Shown piece by piece: positions 8,431 through 17,877 of a DNA stretch of 64,000 nucleotides. How positions within the stretch are numbered: the first letter of the stretch is position 1; every line of letters begins with the position of its first letter. A model generated the notes under the pieces. The model searched no databases and had not been told where the DNA came from. It saw nothing but the letters and a program-made list of their open reading frames with translations. This DNA comes from Streptomyces misionensis. Lineage in GTDB: Bacteria; Actinomycetota; Actinomycetes; Streptomycetales; Streptomycetaceae. Location: positions 7,067,001 to 7,131,000 of the forward strand of contig NZ_FNTD01000004.1 of assembly GCF_900104815.1 (NCBI RefSeq), in the 5' to 3' direction. Made by a program: the position numbers and the translations under genes.

Positions 8431-9870
8431 TTACGCCTGGACCTCGCTCCGGTCCCCGCCCCACAGCGTGTGGAACGTGCCCTCCCGGTCCACCCGCCGG
8501 TACGTGTGCGCCCCGAAGAAGTCCCGCTGGCCCTGTGTGAGGGCCGCGGGCAACCGAGGGGCGCGCAGGCCGTCGTAGTAGGAGAGGGCCGCGGCGAACC
8601 CGGGCGTCGGCACCCCCTGCCGCACGGCCGCGGCCAGCACCTCGCGCCAGTCGTCCTGGGCCGCCGCGATCTCCCGGGCGAACGTCTCGTCGGAGAGCAG
8701 GCTCGGCAGGTCGGGGCGGCCGTCGTAGGCCGCGCGGATGCGGTCGAGGAACGCCGCGCGGATGATGCAGCCGGCCCGCCAGATCGCGGACACGGCACCC
8801 TGGTCGATGTCCCAGCCGTACTCCTCGCTGCCCGCCGCGATCTCGTGGAAGCCCTGGGTGTACGAGACGATCTTGGAGGCGTACAGCGCCTGCTCCACCC
8901 GGTCGGCGAAGGCCGCCGCCTCCTGCTCGCCCAGCGTGTTCGGCCGGGGCCCGGCCAGATGCCGGGAGGCCTCCCGCAGCGCGGCGTGGCCGGACAGGGA
9001 GCGGGCGAAGACGGCCTCCGCGATGCCCGAGACCGGGACACCGAGGTCGAGCGCGATCTGTACGGTCCAGCGGCCGGTGCCCTTCTGCTCCGCCTGGTCC
9101 GTCACCACGTCCACGAACGGCTCGCCGGTCGCCGCGTCCACGTGGGACAGCACCTCGGCGGTGATCTCGATCAGATACGAGTCCAGCCGGCCGGTGTTCC
9201 ACGTACGGAAGATGTCCGCGATCTGTGCGGGGGAGTACCCCGCCACGTCCCGCAGCAACTGGTACGCCTCGCCGATCAGCTGCATGTCGGCGTACTCGAT
9301 GCCGTTGTGCACCATCTTCACGAAGTGTCCGGCGCCGTCCGGACCCACGTGCGTCACACAGGGCGCGCCGTCCTCGGCCTTCGCCGCGATCTTCTCCAGC
9401 ATCGGGCCCAGCGACTCGTACGACTCCTTCGAACCGCCCGGCATGATGCTCGGCCCGTGCAGCGCGCCCTCCTCGCCGCCGGAGATGCCGGTGCCGACGA
9501 AGTGGATGCCCCGTTCGCGCAGCTCCCGCTCCCGGCGCCGGGTGTCCGCGAAGTGCGCGTTGCCCCCGTCGATGATCATGTCGCCAGGTTCCAGGAGCGG
9601 CGCGAACTCCTTGATCACCGCGTCCGTGGGATCACCGGCCTTGACCATGATCACCAGTCGGCGCGGGCGTTCCAGCGCCGCCACGAAATCCTCGGCGGTC
9701 TCGGCGGCGACGAAGTCCCCCTCGTCCCCGAACCGCTCCACCAGTTCCCGTGTCCGCGCCACGGTGCGGTTGTGCACCGCGACCGTGTAGCCGTTGCGCG
9801 CGAAGTTCCGGGCGAGGTTGCGGCCCATGACCGCGAGGCCGGTGACGCCGATCTGCGCTGAAGTGCTCAT
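8431..9870 (-). CDS. gnd: 6-phosphogluconate dehydrogenase, decarboxylating
   Basis: Oxidative pentose phosphate pathway: 6-phosphogluconate + NADP+ to ribulose 5-phosphate + CO2 + NADPH. Seen: N-terminal Rossmann motif GVTGLAVMGRNLARN (residues 8-22; GLAVMG is the standard 6PGDH variant), IIDGGNAHF, the substrate-binding GTGISGGEEGA, and an all-helical C-terminal domain. 479 residues is normal for the long homodimeric form. The ATG at 9870 has GGGAGCAGG upstream. Transcribed alone, toward the proline-rich gene. Confidence 0.97.
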   Translation of the reverse strand: MSTSAQIGVTGLAVMGRNLARNFARNGYTVAVHNRTVARTRELVERFGDEGDFVAAETAEDFVAALERPRRLVIMVKAGDPTDAVIKEFAPLLEPGDMIIDGGNAHFADTRRRERELRERGIHFVGTGISGGEEGALHGPSIMPGGSKESYESLGPMLEKIAAKAEDGAPCVTHVGPDGAGHFVKMVHNGIEYADMQLIGEAYQLLRDVAGYSPAQIADIFRTWNTGRLDSYLIEITAEVLSHVDAATGEPFVDVVTDQAEQKGTGRWTVQIALDLGVPVSGIAEAVFARSLSGHAALREASRHLAGPRPNTLGEQEAAAFADRVEQALYASKIVSYTQGFHEIAAGSEEYGWDIDQGAVSAIWRAGCIIRAAFLDRIRAAYDGRPDLPSLLSDETFAREIAAAQDDWREVLAAAVRQGVPTPGFAAALSYYDGLRAPRLPAALTQGQRDFFGAHTYRRVDREGTFHTLWGGDRSEVQA

Positions 9871-10141
9871 ACCGCCTGCTCCCTGTTCGCCGCGTGCCCG
9901 CGGCCGTGCCGGTAGGGGTCCCCGCCCATCCTGACGTGCCCCCCGGGTCCGCGCACATCAGGCCCGCCGCCCCCGCGCCCCGGGTGCGCCCGCCGTCTCC
10001 GCCGGTCATCCGGTGATCCGGCCAACGCCCCTACGGAATAGGCCACTTGGCGCCGGGATACGGCCGGTTCGGTGTCTTGTCACGGCGTGTTTCATGCGCA
10101 TACTTTTGCCCCTCCTGACGCATGCCGAAGGGACTGCGGAC

Positions 10142-11200
10142 ATGGCCATACCCGGCCGGCACCGCCGGTACCAGCCGAACAGGATCAACCGCGCCTCGCT
10201 CACGGTGACGGCGGGCGGCGCGGGCCTCGCCCTCCCGCTGATCGCCGCCGGAACAGCCGCCGGAACGCAGACCGCCGGAACGCCGACCACCGCCGGAGCG
10301 GACGCCGTCGCCGGTACGGCCGCCCACGGCGGCCGGGGCGCGCCGCACGCCTCGCCGGCCGAAGACGAGCACGGCGCCGTCGCCGGGAAGGCACTGGACG
10401 CCTCGGCGCACGACGTACGGCCGCAGCACACCCCGCAGTCCCGCGCGGGCCGCACCGAGATGTACACGGTGGTGCGCGGCGACACCCTCTCCGGCATCGC
10501 CGAGGACCAGCACGTGCCGGGCGGCTGGCGTCCGCTGTACGCCGGGAACCGCGCCACCGTCGGGGCCGACCCCGACCTGATCCTGCCGGGCCAGCGGCTC
10601 ACCCTGCGGCCCGCGAACGCGCTCGCCAAGGCGGCGCAGAGGCACACCAAGGAGCCCGAGTCACCCGCCACGGCACCGGAGGAACACCGCAAGGCGCCCG
10701 AGAAGACCGCCAAGGCCCGCGCGAAGAAGGAGACTTCACCTCCCGCCCGGCCGAAGGCCCACCCGAAGGCCCGGTCGCAGACCCCCGCGCCGAGCCACGC
10801 GCTCGTCGCCCCGGTGCACGCCTCCATCGGCACCGGGTACCGCGCCGCGGGGTCGCACTGGTCGAAGGGCTACCACACCGGCGTCGACTTCCTGGTGCCG
10901 ACCGGCACCGCCGTGCACGCGGCCGCGGCCGGGCGGGTGGTGGCGGCCGGCTGGGGCGGCTCCTACGGGTACCAGGTGGTGATCCGGCACGCCGACGGGC
11001 ACTACACCCAGTACGGCCATCTGTCGGCCATCGCCGTACGGATCGGGCAGCACGTCACCGCGGGACAGCGCGTCGGCCGCTCGGGCGCCACCGGCAACGT
11101 CACCGGACCGCACCTGCACTTCGAGGTGCGCACCGGACCCGGCTTCGGCACGGACGTCGACCCGCTCGCCTACCTCCGGGCCCACGGCGTCAGGATCTGA
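10142..11200 (+). CDS. Secreted LysM-M23 metallopeptidase
   Basis: A 352-residue predicted peptidoglycan endopeptidase. Seen: the Streptomyces-style export start MAIPGRHRRYQPNRINRA followed by a hydrophobic stretch, an Ala-rich linker, one LysM domain (YTVVRGDTLSGIAEDQH, about residues 103-150), a Lys/Pro/Glu-rich linker, then an M23/LytM domain with zinc ligands in HTGVDF and HLHFEVR near the C-terminus. Longer upstream starts exist, but 10142 gives the typical family N-terminus. The last 11 bases overlap the end of the convergent DMT gene. I looked for a c-di-AMP (ydaO-type) riboswitch, common before such genes, and did not see one. Confidence 0.9.
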   Translation: MAIPGRHRRYQPNRINRASLTVTAGGAGLALPLIAAGTAAGTQTAGTPTTAGADAVAGTAAHGGRGAPHASPAEDEHGAVAGKALDASAHDVRPQHTPQSRAGRTEMYTVVRGDTLSGIAEDQHVPGGWRPLYAGNRATVGADPDLILPGQRLTLRPANALAKAAQRHTKEPESPATAPEEHRKAPEKTAKARAKKETSPPARPKAHPKARSQTPAPSHALVAPVHASIGTGYRAAGSHWSKGYHTGVDFLVPTGTAVHAAAAGRVVAAGWGGSYGYQVVIRHADGHYTQYGHLSAIAVRIGQHVTAGQRVGRSGATGNVTGPHLHFEVRTGPGFGTDVDPLAYLRAHGVRI

Positions 11201-12314
11201 CCCGCGGCCGCCGCCTGCCGGGCACCGACCGCGACGGGTGCGACCGCGGCAGGGCGCGGTCCCCGGGCGGCAGGACCTCACCCGCGTCCGGCACCGCGAG
11301 GTCGGGCGCCACCGGGACGAGCAGCTCACGCAGCCCGGGCTCCGTGAGCGGCCCGGCACCCCGCGCGGGCTCGCGCGCGTCCCCCTCGTCCCGCCCGGCG
11401 ACCCGTAGGTCCTGCCCGTCGGCCCGCTGGCGCGGCACCGAGCGCGGCGCCCGCTCCGCGACCGGCTCCTCGGGCGGCGTCGGGGTCCGTTCCATCCGCT
11501 CCGTCGTCAGCATGATCAGCCCGCCCGCGGCCAGCACCCCGCAGCCCAGCGCGAGCAGGGTGCCCGTGGTGCCGTGACGGAAGGTCTCGCCGAACATGAG
11601 GATGCCGACCACGGCGGCCAGCACCGGGTTGACGACGGTCAGCGTGGCCAGCGGGGCGGCCAGGCCGCCGCCGTCGTAGGAGGCCTGGGACAGCAGCACA
11701 CCGGCGACGGAGAACACGCCGATCAGCACCAGCAGGAACACGGCGCCGGGGCCGAACCCGTCGTCCCAGCCGACGGCGACCGACTTGGTGAACACCGAGG
11801 ACATGCCGAACGCTGTGCCGGACGCCGTGGCGAGCAGCACGCTGCGCACCGCCGGGTGCCGGTGGGTGGCCCGGCCCGCGCACATCAGCGCCACCACGGC
11901 GCCGCCGGTGACCGCCCCGGCCGCCATCCGCTGGGCGGCGTCCAGGGCCTGGTCGTCGGAGGAACCGACCAGCGAGAGCAGGCCGGCGAGCCCGACCGTG
12001 GTCATCACGGCGCCGCGCCAGGCGGTCGCGCCGGCCCGGCGGCCCACGCAGAGGGTGGCCAGCGGCAGGGCGAAGACGATGGTCAGCGCGCCGAGCGGCT
12101 GGACGATGCTCAGCGGGCCGAAGGCCAGCGCCACCACGTGCAGCAGCCCGCCGAGGCCGTTGAACGCCAGCGCGCCCCACCAGCCGGGGCGGCGCAGCGG
12201 CAGGTAGGTGCTGCCGGAGGAGGTGACCGCGACCCGTTCCTGCACGATCGCGCCGCCCGCGTAGCCGAGGGCGGACACGAGCGACAGCAGCACGGACAGC
12301 GCGAGGGCGCTCAT
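11190..12314 (-). CDS. DMT/EamA-type transporter with hydrophilic tail
   Basis: A 374-residue integral membrane protein of the drug/metabolite transporter superfamily. Seen: about nine to ten hydrophobic segments in the first 290 residues (two EamA-like halves, including GPLSIVQPLGALTIVFALPL), then an 85-residue Arg/Pro/Glu-rich cytoplasmic tail from about MERTPTPPEEP. Start chosen at MSALALSVLLSLVSALGYAG because the preceding residues are not membrane-like. Substrate unknown; NIPA-like magnesium transport is one possibility. Confidence 0.82.
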   Translation of the reverse strand: MSALALSVLLSLVSALGYAGGAIVQERVAVTSSGSTYLPLRRPGWWGALAFNGLGGLLHVVALAFGPLSIVQPLGALTIVFALPLATLCVGRRAGATAWRGAVMTTVGLAGLLSLVGSSDDQALDAAQRMAAGAVTGGAVVALMCAGRATHRHPAVRSVLLATASGTAFGMSSVFTKSVAVGWDDGFGPGAVFLLVLIGVFSVAGVLLSQASYDGGGLAAPLATLTVVNPVLAAVVGILMFGETFRHGTTGTLLALGCGVLAAGGLIMLTTERMERTPTPPEEPVAERAPRSVPRQRADGQDLRVAGRDEGDAREPARGAGPLTEPGLRELLVPVAPDLAVPDAGEVLPPGDRALPRSHPSRSVPGRRRPRVRS

Positions 12315-12544
12315 CGGCCGCCCCCGCTCGTCGGTGGCTGCGTGCGGCGGGGGTCCTGTGCCCGGCGCTGAGTACGGTCGGCTTCCATGGTCCACACTCT
12401 GCCCGCCCGGGTTCTCCCTGTCGTCGTCCCTGAGCACGCAGTGCGTCCTACTGCCGATGGAGTACGAGGGCGCGGTGATCATCCCCTGGGTGGGTTCACC
12501 CAGGGGGAGCCCGCGCGACCGGGCCGCGAACGGGCCTGGTACGA

Positions 12545-13285
12545 GTGTCTGTCGTGGACCTCGACCCCGAACTCGCCGCGCTCCGCCCCCTGGGCGGATT
12601 CTTCGCCCTGCGTACGACCCCCCGCACCAAGGGGAACAGCGACCCCGCGCGACTGCCGACCCTGGAGGAGGCGTACGCACCGGACGCACCGGGCCCGGAC
12701 CCGCTCGCGGTCCGCGTCCGGGCCGTCGGGGAGCGGCTGCGCACCGCCGAGGCGCGGGTGGCCGCCTCGATCGGCCAGCAGGGGCTGGCGGCGCGCCTCT
12801 GGTCGGTGGCGCTCGGCTGCGCCGCCCTGTACGGCCGGCTGCCCGATCTGCGCCCGGGCCTGCTGCGTTGGGACACCGCCGCCGCCGCGCCGGACGACCT
12901 GTGGCTCACCGAGGTCCGCGAGGAGGGGCCCGGGGACGCCGCCGCGCTCGCCGACGCCGTGCTGCACGGGCATCTGGGGCCCCTGGAAAAGGCCCTGAGG
13001 GACCGTTACGGCGTCGCGGCCGGCCTGCTGCGGGGCAACGCGGGCTCCGCGCTCGCCGGGGCCGCCCGGGAACTGGAGCGCTGGGCGCGCGCCCAGGGCC
13101 GTACCGACGTGCCGACCCGCACCCGCGCGCTCACCGCCGAACTCTTCGACCACCCCCTGCTGCGTCCCACCGGCACCCGCACCGCCACCGCCTTCCGCCG
13201 CCGCAGCTGCTGCCTGTACTACCGCGTCCCCGGTGGCGGAGTCTGCGGCGACTGCTGCTTCACCCGGCCCCCGAACGCCCCCTAG
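12545..13285 (+). CDS. FhuF-like (2Fe-2S) ferric siderophore reductase
   Basis: A 246-residue cytoplasmic protein. Seen: the C-terminal [2Fe-2S] motif CC-x10-C-x2-C (CCLYYRVPGGGVCGDCC, about residues 221-237) diagnostic of FhuF-type ferric-siderophore reductases. The helical N-terminal part matches the IucA/IucC-associated C-terminal fold in style. GTG start at 12545. No siderophore synthesis or uptake gene lies next to it, so it probably serves imported siderophores generally. Some databases call these only '(2Fe-2S)-binding protein'. Confidence 0.85.
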   Translation: MSVVDLDPELAALRPLGGFFALRTTPRTKGNSDPARLPTLEEAYAPDAPGPDPLAVRVRAVGERLRTAEARVAASIGQQGLAARLWSVALGCAALYGRLPDLRPGLLRWDTAAAAPDDLWLTEVREEGPGDAAALADAVLHGHLGPLEKALRDRYGVAAGLLRGNAGSALAGAARELERWARAQGRTDVPTRTRALTAELFDHPLLRPTGTRTATAFRRRSCCLYYRVPGGGVCGDCCFTRPPNAP

Positions 13286-13488
13286 GGGTAAGGAGACACC
13301 GACCCCCGCTTGCGGCCCGCCGAACGCCCCCCAGGGGCAACGGCATCGCACGGCCACGTCCGCTCACGGCCCGACAAAAGACCGTCGAAAACGACGCGTT
13401 CCTCTCTTCCTCCGCGCAATGCCCGGATTCATGCCGTTCGCCCGCCACGATGCAGGCAACGATGTCGAACCTCCGGAGGTCATCCGAC

Positions 13489-15810
13489 ATGAGAGGGACC
13501 CGGCGCACACGGCTGTGCCTGGCCTGGGCGATGGCGGTGTCCGCACTGATCGCCGCCCCCGCCGCGGGAGCCGCCGAGCGGACCGACGGCCGCCTCACCG
13601 ACCTGGTGAACCCCTTCATCGGGAGCCAGAACGAGGGCAACACCTTCCCCGGCGCCGCCGTGCCCTTCGGCATGGTGCAGCTCTCGCCGGACACCGGTCA
13701 CATGACCGGCTACGACTACACACAGGGCCGTATCCGCGGCTTCTCGCTGGTCCACCTCTCGGGCGTCGGCTGCCGCATCGGCGGCGACCTGCCCGTGCTG
13801 CCCACCACCGGGGACGTCACACAGACCGACGACGCGAAGTACGCCGCCGCGTTCTCGCACGACGACGAGACGGCGAGCCCCGGCTACTACCGGGTCGGCC
13901 TCGCCTCCGGCATCCGCGCCGAGCTGACCGCCACCGCCCGCACCGGGGTGCAGCGCTACACCTTCCCCGCGACCGGCAAGGCCAACGTCCTGCTGAACGC
14001 GGCCCAGGCGCTGCACAAGACGAGCGCCGCCAAGGTCGAGATCCTGGACGACCGCACCGTACGCACCGAGATCACCGGCCACGGCTTCTGCCGGGACACC
14101 GGCCCCTACACGGTCCACACCGTCACCCGCTTCAGCCGGCCCTTCACCGCGTACGGCACCTGGGACGGCGCCACCGTCACCGCCGGCTCGCACACCGGCC
14201 ACGGCGGCGCCTACGTCCGCTTCGACACCACCAGGAACCGTACGGTCGAGGCGACCACCGCGCTGTCCTACGTCGACGCCACGGGCGCGGAGCGCAATCT
14301 GCGGGCCGAGGGCGGCCGGTCCTTCGACACCGTGCGGGAACGGGCCCGCGCGCAGTGGGAGGCGCGGCTCGGCGCCGTGCGCGTCCACGGCGGTGGCAAG
14401 GCGCTGCGCCGTACGTTCTACTCCTCGCTGTACCGCTCGTACCTCGCGCCCAACGTCGGCGGTGACACCGACGGCCGCTACTTCGGCTGGGACCGGCGCG
14501 TCCACCGGGCGAACGGGTTCACGTACTACCAGAACTGGTCGCTGTGGGACACCTACCGCACCCAGGCCCAGCTGCTCGCGCTGCTCGCGCCGCGCGAGGC
14601 ACGGGACATGGCCCGCTCGGTGGTCGCGGTCGACGAGGACGGCGGCTGGCTGCCCAAGTGGGGCTACGGCCCGGTCGAGACGAACGTGATGAGCGGCGAC
14701 CCGGTCACCCCGTTCCTGACCACCGCCTACCAGACGGGCCTGCTGAAGGGGTTCGAGGAACGGGCCTACCGCGCGCTGCGGAAGAACGCGGACGGGGTGC
14801 CGCCCGCCGCCAACCCGGGCATCGGCCGGGAGGCCAACGCCGAGTACATCGCGCACGGTTTCGCCCCGTTCGTCAAGGACCGGCCGCTGGCCAAGATGGG
14901 CGACTCGGACTACCACCACGGCGCCTCCGTCACCCTGGAGTACGCCCTCGCCGACGCCATGCTCGCCCAGATGGCCCGCGGCCTCGGTCATGACGCGGAC
15001 GCGGCCCGCTACGCGGCCCGGTCCCGCAACTACCGCACCATCTTCGACCCCGGCACCGGTTTCTTCCGCGCCCGCGACGCCTCCGGCGCCTTCACCGGCT
15101 CGCCCGACCCGGCGCTCGGCACCGGCTTCCACGAGGGCACCGCCTGGCAGTACCAGTGGCTGGTCCCACAGGACCTGCCCGGCATGGTCCGCCTGATCGG
15201 CGGCGAGCGCGCGGCCAACGACCGGCTCGACGCCTTCTTCGCCTACGACCGGCTGCGCGCCGACCCGGAGAAGACGGCCCGCGAGGTGTGGGTGCACGGC
15301 GACGCGTACGCCTACTACAACGCCACCGTCTACAACCCGATGAACGAACCCGACCTCATCGCGCCCTACACCTACCTCGCCACCGGCCAGCCCTGGAAGA
15401 CCACCGACGTCGTGCACGCGGCCCTGACCCTGTTCACCGACGGGCCCACCGGCATGACCGGCAACGACGACCTCGGCACCATGTCCGCCTGGAACGTGCT
15501 GTCCTCCATCGGGCTCTTCCCGATCCAGCCCGGGTACGACACCTGGGGCCTGTCCACCCCGGTCTTCGACCGCGTCGACCTCGCCCTGGACCGCCGCTAC
15601 TGGCCGAGCGGCGCCCTCACCGTCACCGCGCCCGGCACCTCGGCGGCCGACCGCTACGTCCAGGGCGTGCGCGCCGACGGCGCGGCGCACGGGCGGACGT
15701 ATCTGACGACGCGTGCGCTGCGTTCCCTGCGCTCGCTGGCGTTCACGGTCGGCCCGCGCCCGTCGGAGTGGGGTACGTCACCCGGGGCGGCACCACCGGT
15801 ACTGAAGTGA
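13489..15810 (+). CDS. Secreted GH92 alpha-mannosidase
   Basis: A 773-residue exo-acting alpha-mannosidase, calcium-dependent and usually alpha-1,2-specific. Seen: a signal peptide (RRTRLCLAWAMAVSALIAAPAAGA), the GH92 start LVNPFIGSQNEGNTFPGA, and late signature blocks YNPMNEPDLIAPY and GNDDLGTMSAWNVLSSIG carrying catalytic acid/base region residues. The ATG at 13489 follows GGAGGT by 8 bases. A hairpin terminator lies 17 bases after the stop. It likely releases mannose from fungal or plant glycans; a second mannosidase (GH38) lies 9 kb away. Linkage specificity cannot be read from sequence. Confidence 0.95.
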   Translation: MRGTRRTRLCLAWAMAVSALIAAPAAGAAERTDGRLTDLVNPFIGSQNEGNTFPGAAVPFGMVQLSPDTGHMTGYDYTQGRIRGFSLVHLSGVGCRIGGDLPVLPTTGDVTQTDDAKYAAAFSHDDETASPGYYRVGLASGIRAELTATARTGVQRYTFPATGKANVLLNAAQALHKTSAAKVEILDDRTVRTEITGHGFCRDTGPYTVHTVTRFSRPFTAYGTWDGATVTAGSHTGHGGAYVRFDTTRNRTVEATTALSYVDATGAERNLRAEGGRSFDTVRERARAQWEARLGAVRVHGGGKALRRTFYSSLYRSYLAPNVGGDTDGRYFGWDRRVHRANGFTYYQNWSLWDTYRTQAQLLALLAPREARDMARSVVAVDEDGGWLPKWGYGPVETNVMSGDPVTPFLTTAYQTGLLKGFEERAYRALRKNADGVPPAANPGIGREANAEYIAHGFAPFVKDRPLAKMGDSDYHHGASVTLEYALADAMLAQMARGLGHDADAARYAARSRNYRTIFDPGTGFFRARDASGAFTGSPDPALGTGFHEGTAWQYQWLVPQDLPGMVRLIGGERAANDRLDAFFAYDRLRADPEKTAREVWVHGDAYAYYNATVYNPMNEPDLIAPYTYLATGQPWKTTDVVHAALTLFTDGPTGMTGNDDLGTMSAWNVLSSIGLFPIQPGYDTWGLSTPVFDRVDLALDRRYWPSGALTVTAPGTSAADRYVQGVRADGAAHGRTYLTTRALRSLRSLAFTVGPRPSEWGTSPGAAPPVLK

Positions 15811-15826
15811 CCTCAGCGTCTCCCGA

Positions 15827-15856
15827 GTCCCGCCTCCTTCCGGGGGCGGGACTTTA
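15827..15856 (+). terminator. Rho-independent-like terminator after GH92 gene
   Basis: Perfect 8-bp stem GTCCCGCC (15827-15834) with GGCGGGAC (15845-15852), 10-base loop, followed by TTTATCTG. It sits between the GH92 stop and the next gene on the same strand, so it should separate the two transcripts. Confidence 0.7.
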
Positions 15857-15954
15857 TCTGTTGTTAACTGTGCGTAGCCTGATCGTACTTGACCGTAATC
15901 GGTTGTCGGGGATTGACTGCTGTCCCCTCCTTCGTCGACGCGCGGAGCACGCCC

Positions 15955-17289
15955 GTGACTTCCGATCTGCTCGCCCCCCTCGACCTCGCCTTCTGGAACA
16001 TCGAGTCCGACCGGCACCCGATGCACCTGGGCGCCCTCGGTGTCTTCGCCGCGCACTCGCCGACCGCGGGCGCCCACGCCGCCGACCTGCTCGCCACCCG
16101 TGCCGCCGCCGTCCCCGGGCTCCGGCTGCGCATCCGGGACGTGTGGCAGCCGCTCTCCTTCGGCGGCGCCACCCGCGAACCCGCCCCGGACTTCGACCCG
16201 CTCGACCACGTACGGCTGCACGCCCCGGCCGCCGACTTCCACGCGGCCGCCGGACGGCTGATGGAGCGTCCGCTGGAGCGCGGCCGGCCGCCCTGGGAGG
16301 CACACGTGCTGCCCGGCGAGGACGGGGTCTCCTTCGCCGTGCTCTTCAAGTTCCACCACGCCCTCGCCGACGGGCTGCGCGCGCTGCGGCTCGCCGCCGG
16401 CGTCCTCGACCCCGTGGACGTGCCCGAACGGGCACCCCGCGCGGCCGAGCCCGCGCCGCGCGGGCCGCTGCCGGATGTGCGCAGACTGCCCGGCATGCTC
16501 CCGGGCCTGGTCCGGGGCGCCCTGTCGGACATGGGCCGGGCCGTGGACATCGGCGCCTCCCTCGCCCTGTCCACCCTGCGCATGCGCCCCGCCTCCGCGC
16601 TCGCCGCACCGGCCAGCGGCACTCGCCGTACCGCCGGGGTCGTCCTCGACATCGACGAGGTGCACCGGGTGCGCAAGACGGCCGGCGGCACCGTCAACGA
16701 CGTTCTGATCGCGGTCGTCGCCGGTGCGCTGCGCCGCTGGCTCGACGAACGCGGCGACGACTGCGCGGGCGTCGCGCCGCGTGCCCTGATCCCGGTCTCC
16801 CGGCGCCGCCCGCGCAGCGCGCAGCCACCCGGCAACCGGCTCTCCGGCTATCTGATACGGCTTCCCGTGGACGAGCCGGACCCGCTCGGCCGGCTCGCCG
16901 CGGTGCGCACCGCGATGGTCCGCAACAAGGACGCGGGCCCCGACCGGGGGGCCGGCGCCGTCGCGCTGCTCGCCGACCACGTGCCCGCCCTCGGCCACCG
17001 GCTCGGCGGTCCGCTGGTCGGGCAGGCCGCGCGGCTGTGGTTCGACATCCTGGTGACGAGCGTGCCGCTGCCCGGGGTGGGGCTGCGGCTGGGCGGGCAG
17101 GAGCTGACCGAGGTCTACCCGCTGGCCCCGCTCGCGCCCGGCCAGTCGCTGGCGGTCGCCGTCTCGACGTACCGCGGGCGAGTGCACTACGGGCTGGTCG
17201 CCGACGCGCAGGCCGTGCCGGACCTCGACCGGGTCGCGCACGCGGTGACGGCCGAGGTGGCGGCGCTGCTGGCGGTGTGCGACCGCTGA
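15955..17289 (+). CDS. Wax ester synthase/diacylglycerol acyltransferase (WS/DGAT)
   Basis: A 444-residue acyltransferase that makes triacylglycerol from diacylglycerol and acyl-CoA, and possibly wax esters, at the membrane. Seen: the N-terminal PLDLAFWNIE and HPMHLG of the family, the catalytic HHxxxDG motif (FHHALADGLRALR, near residue 140), and the C-terminal domain with a TSVPLPG-like block. The GTG at 15955 is preceded by GGAG; a longer start at 15889 lacks support. It resembles the main Streptomyces TAG enzyme of S. coelicolor (SCO0958 from memory). Followed by a strong TTCG-loop hairpin. Confidence 0.93.
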   Translation: MTSDLLAPLDLAFWNIESDRHPMHLGALGVFAAHSPTAGAHAADLLATRAAAVPGLRLRIRDVWQPLSFGGATREPAPDFDPLDHVRLHAPAADFHAAAGRLMERPLERGRPPWEAHVLPGEDGVSFAVLFKFHHALADGLRALRLAAGVLDPVDVPERAPRAAEPAPRGPLPDVRRLPGMLPGLVRGALSDMGRAVDIGASLALSTLRMRPASALAAPASGTRRTAGVVLDIDEVHRVRKTAGGTVNDVLIAVVAGALRRWLDERGDDCAGVAPRALIPVSRRRPRSAQPPGNRLSGYLIRLPVDEPDPLGRLAAVRTAMVRNKDAGPDRGAGAVALLADHVPALGHRLGGPLVGQAARLWFDILVTSVPLPGVGLRLGGQELTEVYPLAPLAPGQSLAVAVSTYRGRVHYGLVADAQAVPDLDRVAHAVTAEVAALLAVCDR

Positions 17290-17292
17290 CGG

Positions 17293-17331
17293 AGCCCCGG
17301 GCCCCGGCCTTCGGGCCGGACCCCGGGGCCC
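17293..17331. terminator. Bidirectional terminator with TTCG loop
   Basis: GC-rich hairpin centred on a TTCG tetraloop at 17310-17313 with inner stem CCGGCC/GGCCGG, extended outward with one or two bulges (CCCC-GGG against CCCC-GGGG). It lies between the convergent WS/DGAT and cupin genes and is nearly symmetric, so it can serve both strands. Confidence 0.75.
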
Positions 17332-17358
17332 GTACGTGGTGTCGGTCCGTGCGCCGGG

Positions 17359-17769
17359 TCAGCCCTCGCCGTCCCCGGCGGCGGAGTACTGCTCGTCGGT
17401 GACCGGTTCCAGCCAGGTGGTGCCGTCCGTGCCGTCGGCGCCGACGACCATGGCGACGTGGGCCATGAGCGTGGTGCCGGTGGCCCCGTGCCAGTGCTCC
17501 TCACCGGCCGGGCACCTGACGACCTGCCCGGCGCGGACGCGTACGACCTTGCCGTCGCGCGTACCGACCAGTCCCACGCCCTCGGTGACGTAGAGGGTCT
17601 GGCCGTTGAGGTGGGAGTGCCAGTTGGTGCGGGCGCCGGGGGTGAAGCGGACCAGGGCGGAGGCGAGGCGGGCCGGTTCGGCGGGCGTCTCGACCGGGTC
17701 GAGGTAGACGTCGCCGGTGAAGCGTTCGGCGGGGGCCTTGACGGTGACGGTGTCGGTGACGTGCTGCAT
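17359..17769 (-). CDS. Cupin-domain protein
   Basis: A 136-residue single-domain cupin. Seen: metal-binding motif 1 WHSHLNGQTLYVTEG (about residues 50-64) and motif 2 CPAGEEHWHG (about 90-99), so both His/Glu sets are present. Start set at MQHVTDTVTVKAPAERF; an upstream extension to 17844 has no domain. Transcribed after the alcohol dehydrogenase with a 108-base gap, under the likely control of the divergent XRE gene at 19072. These small cupins are often annotated as carboxymuconolactone decarboxylase-associated or quercetinase-like; function not assignable. Confidence 0.88.
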   Translation of the reverse strand: MQHVTDTVTVKAPAERFTGDVYLDPVETPAEPARLASALVRFTPGARTNWHSHLNGQTLYVTEGVGLVGTRDGKVVRVRAGQVVRCPAGEEHWHGATGTTLMAHVAMVVGADGTDGTTWLEPVTDEQYSAAGDGEG

Positions 17770-17877
17770 GAAGGTGTCCTTGGCGGGGTCGGGGCGTGTC
17801 CACGGGGGCCGCGCGACCGGGGCGGTTCCGGCCGCGCGTGCCATGCGCGGAGGGGGAGAGGGGGCGGGTCCGTCCGG

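Noticed and set aside
9871..10141. Possible c-di-AMP riboswitch before the LysM/M23 gene
   Set aside because: Expected for this enzyme class, but none of the conserved ydaO-type sequence blocks is present.
13480..15690. 736-codon open frame antisense to the GH92 gene
   Set aside because: Gly/Val/Arg-rich reading of a well-supported gene's complement, with no domain.
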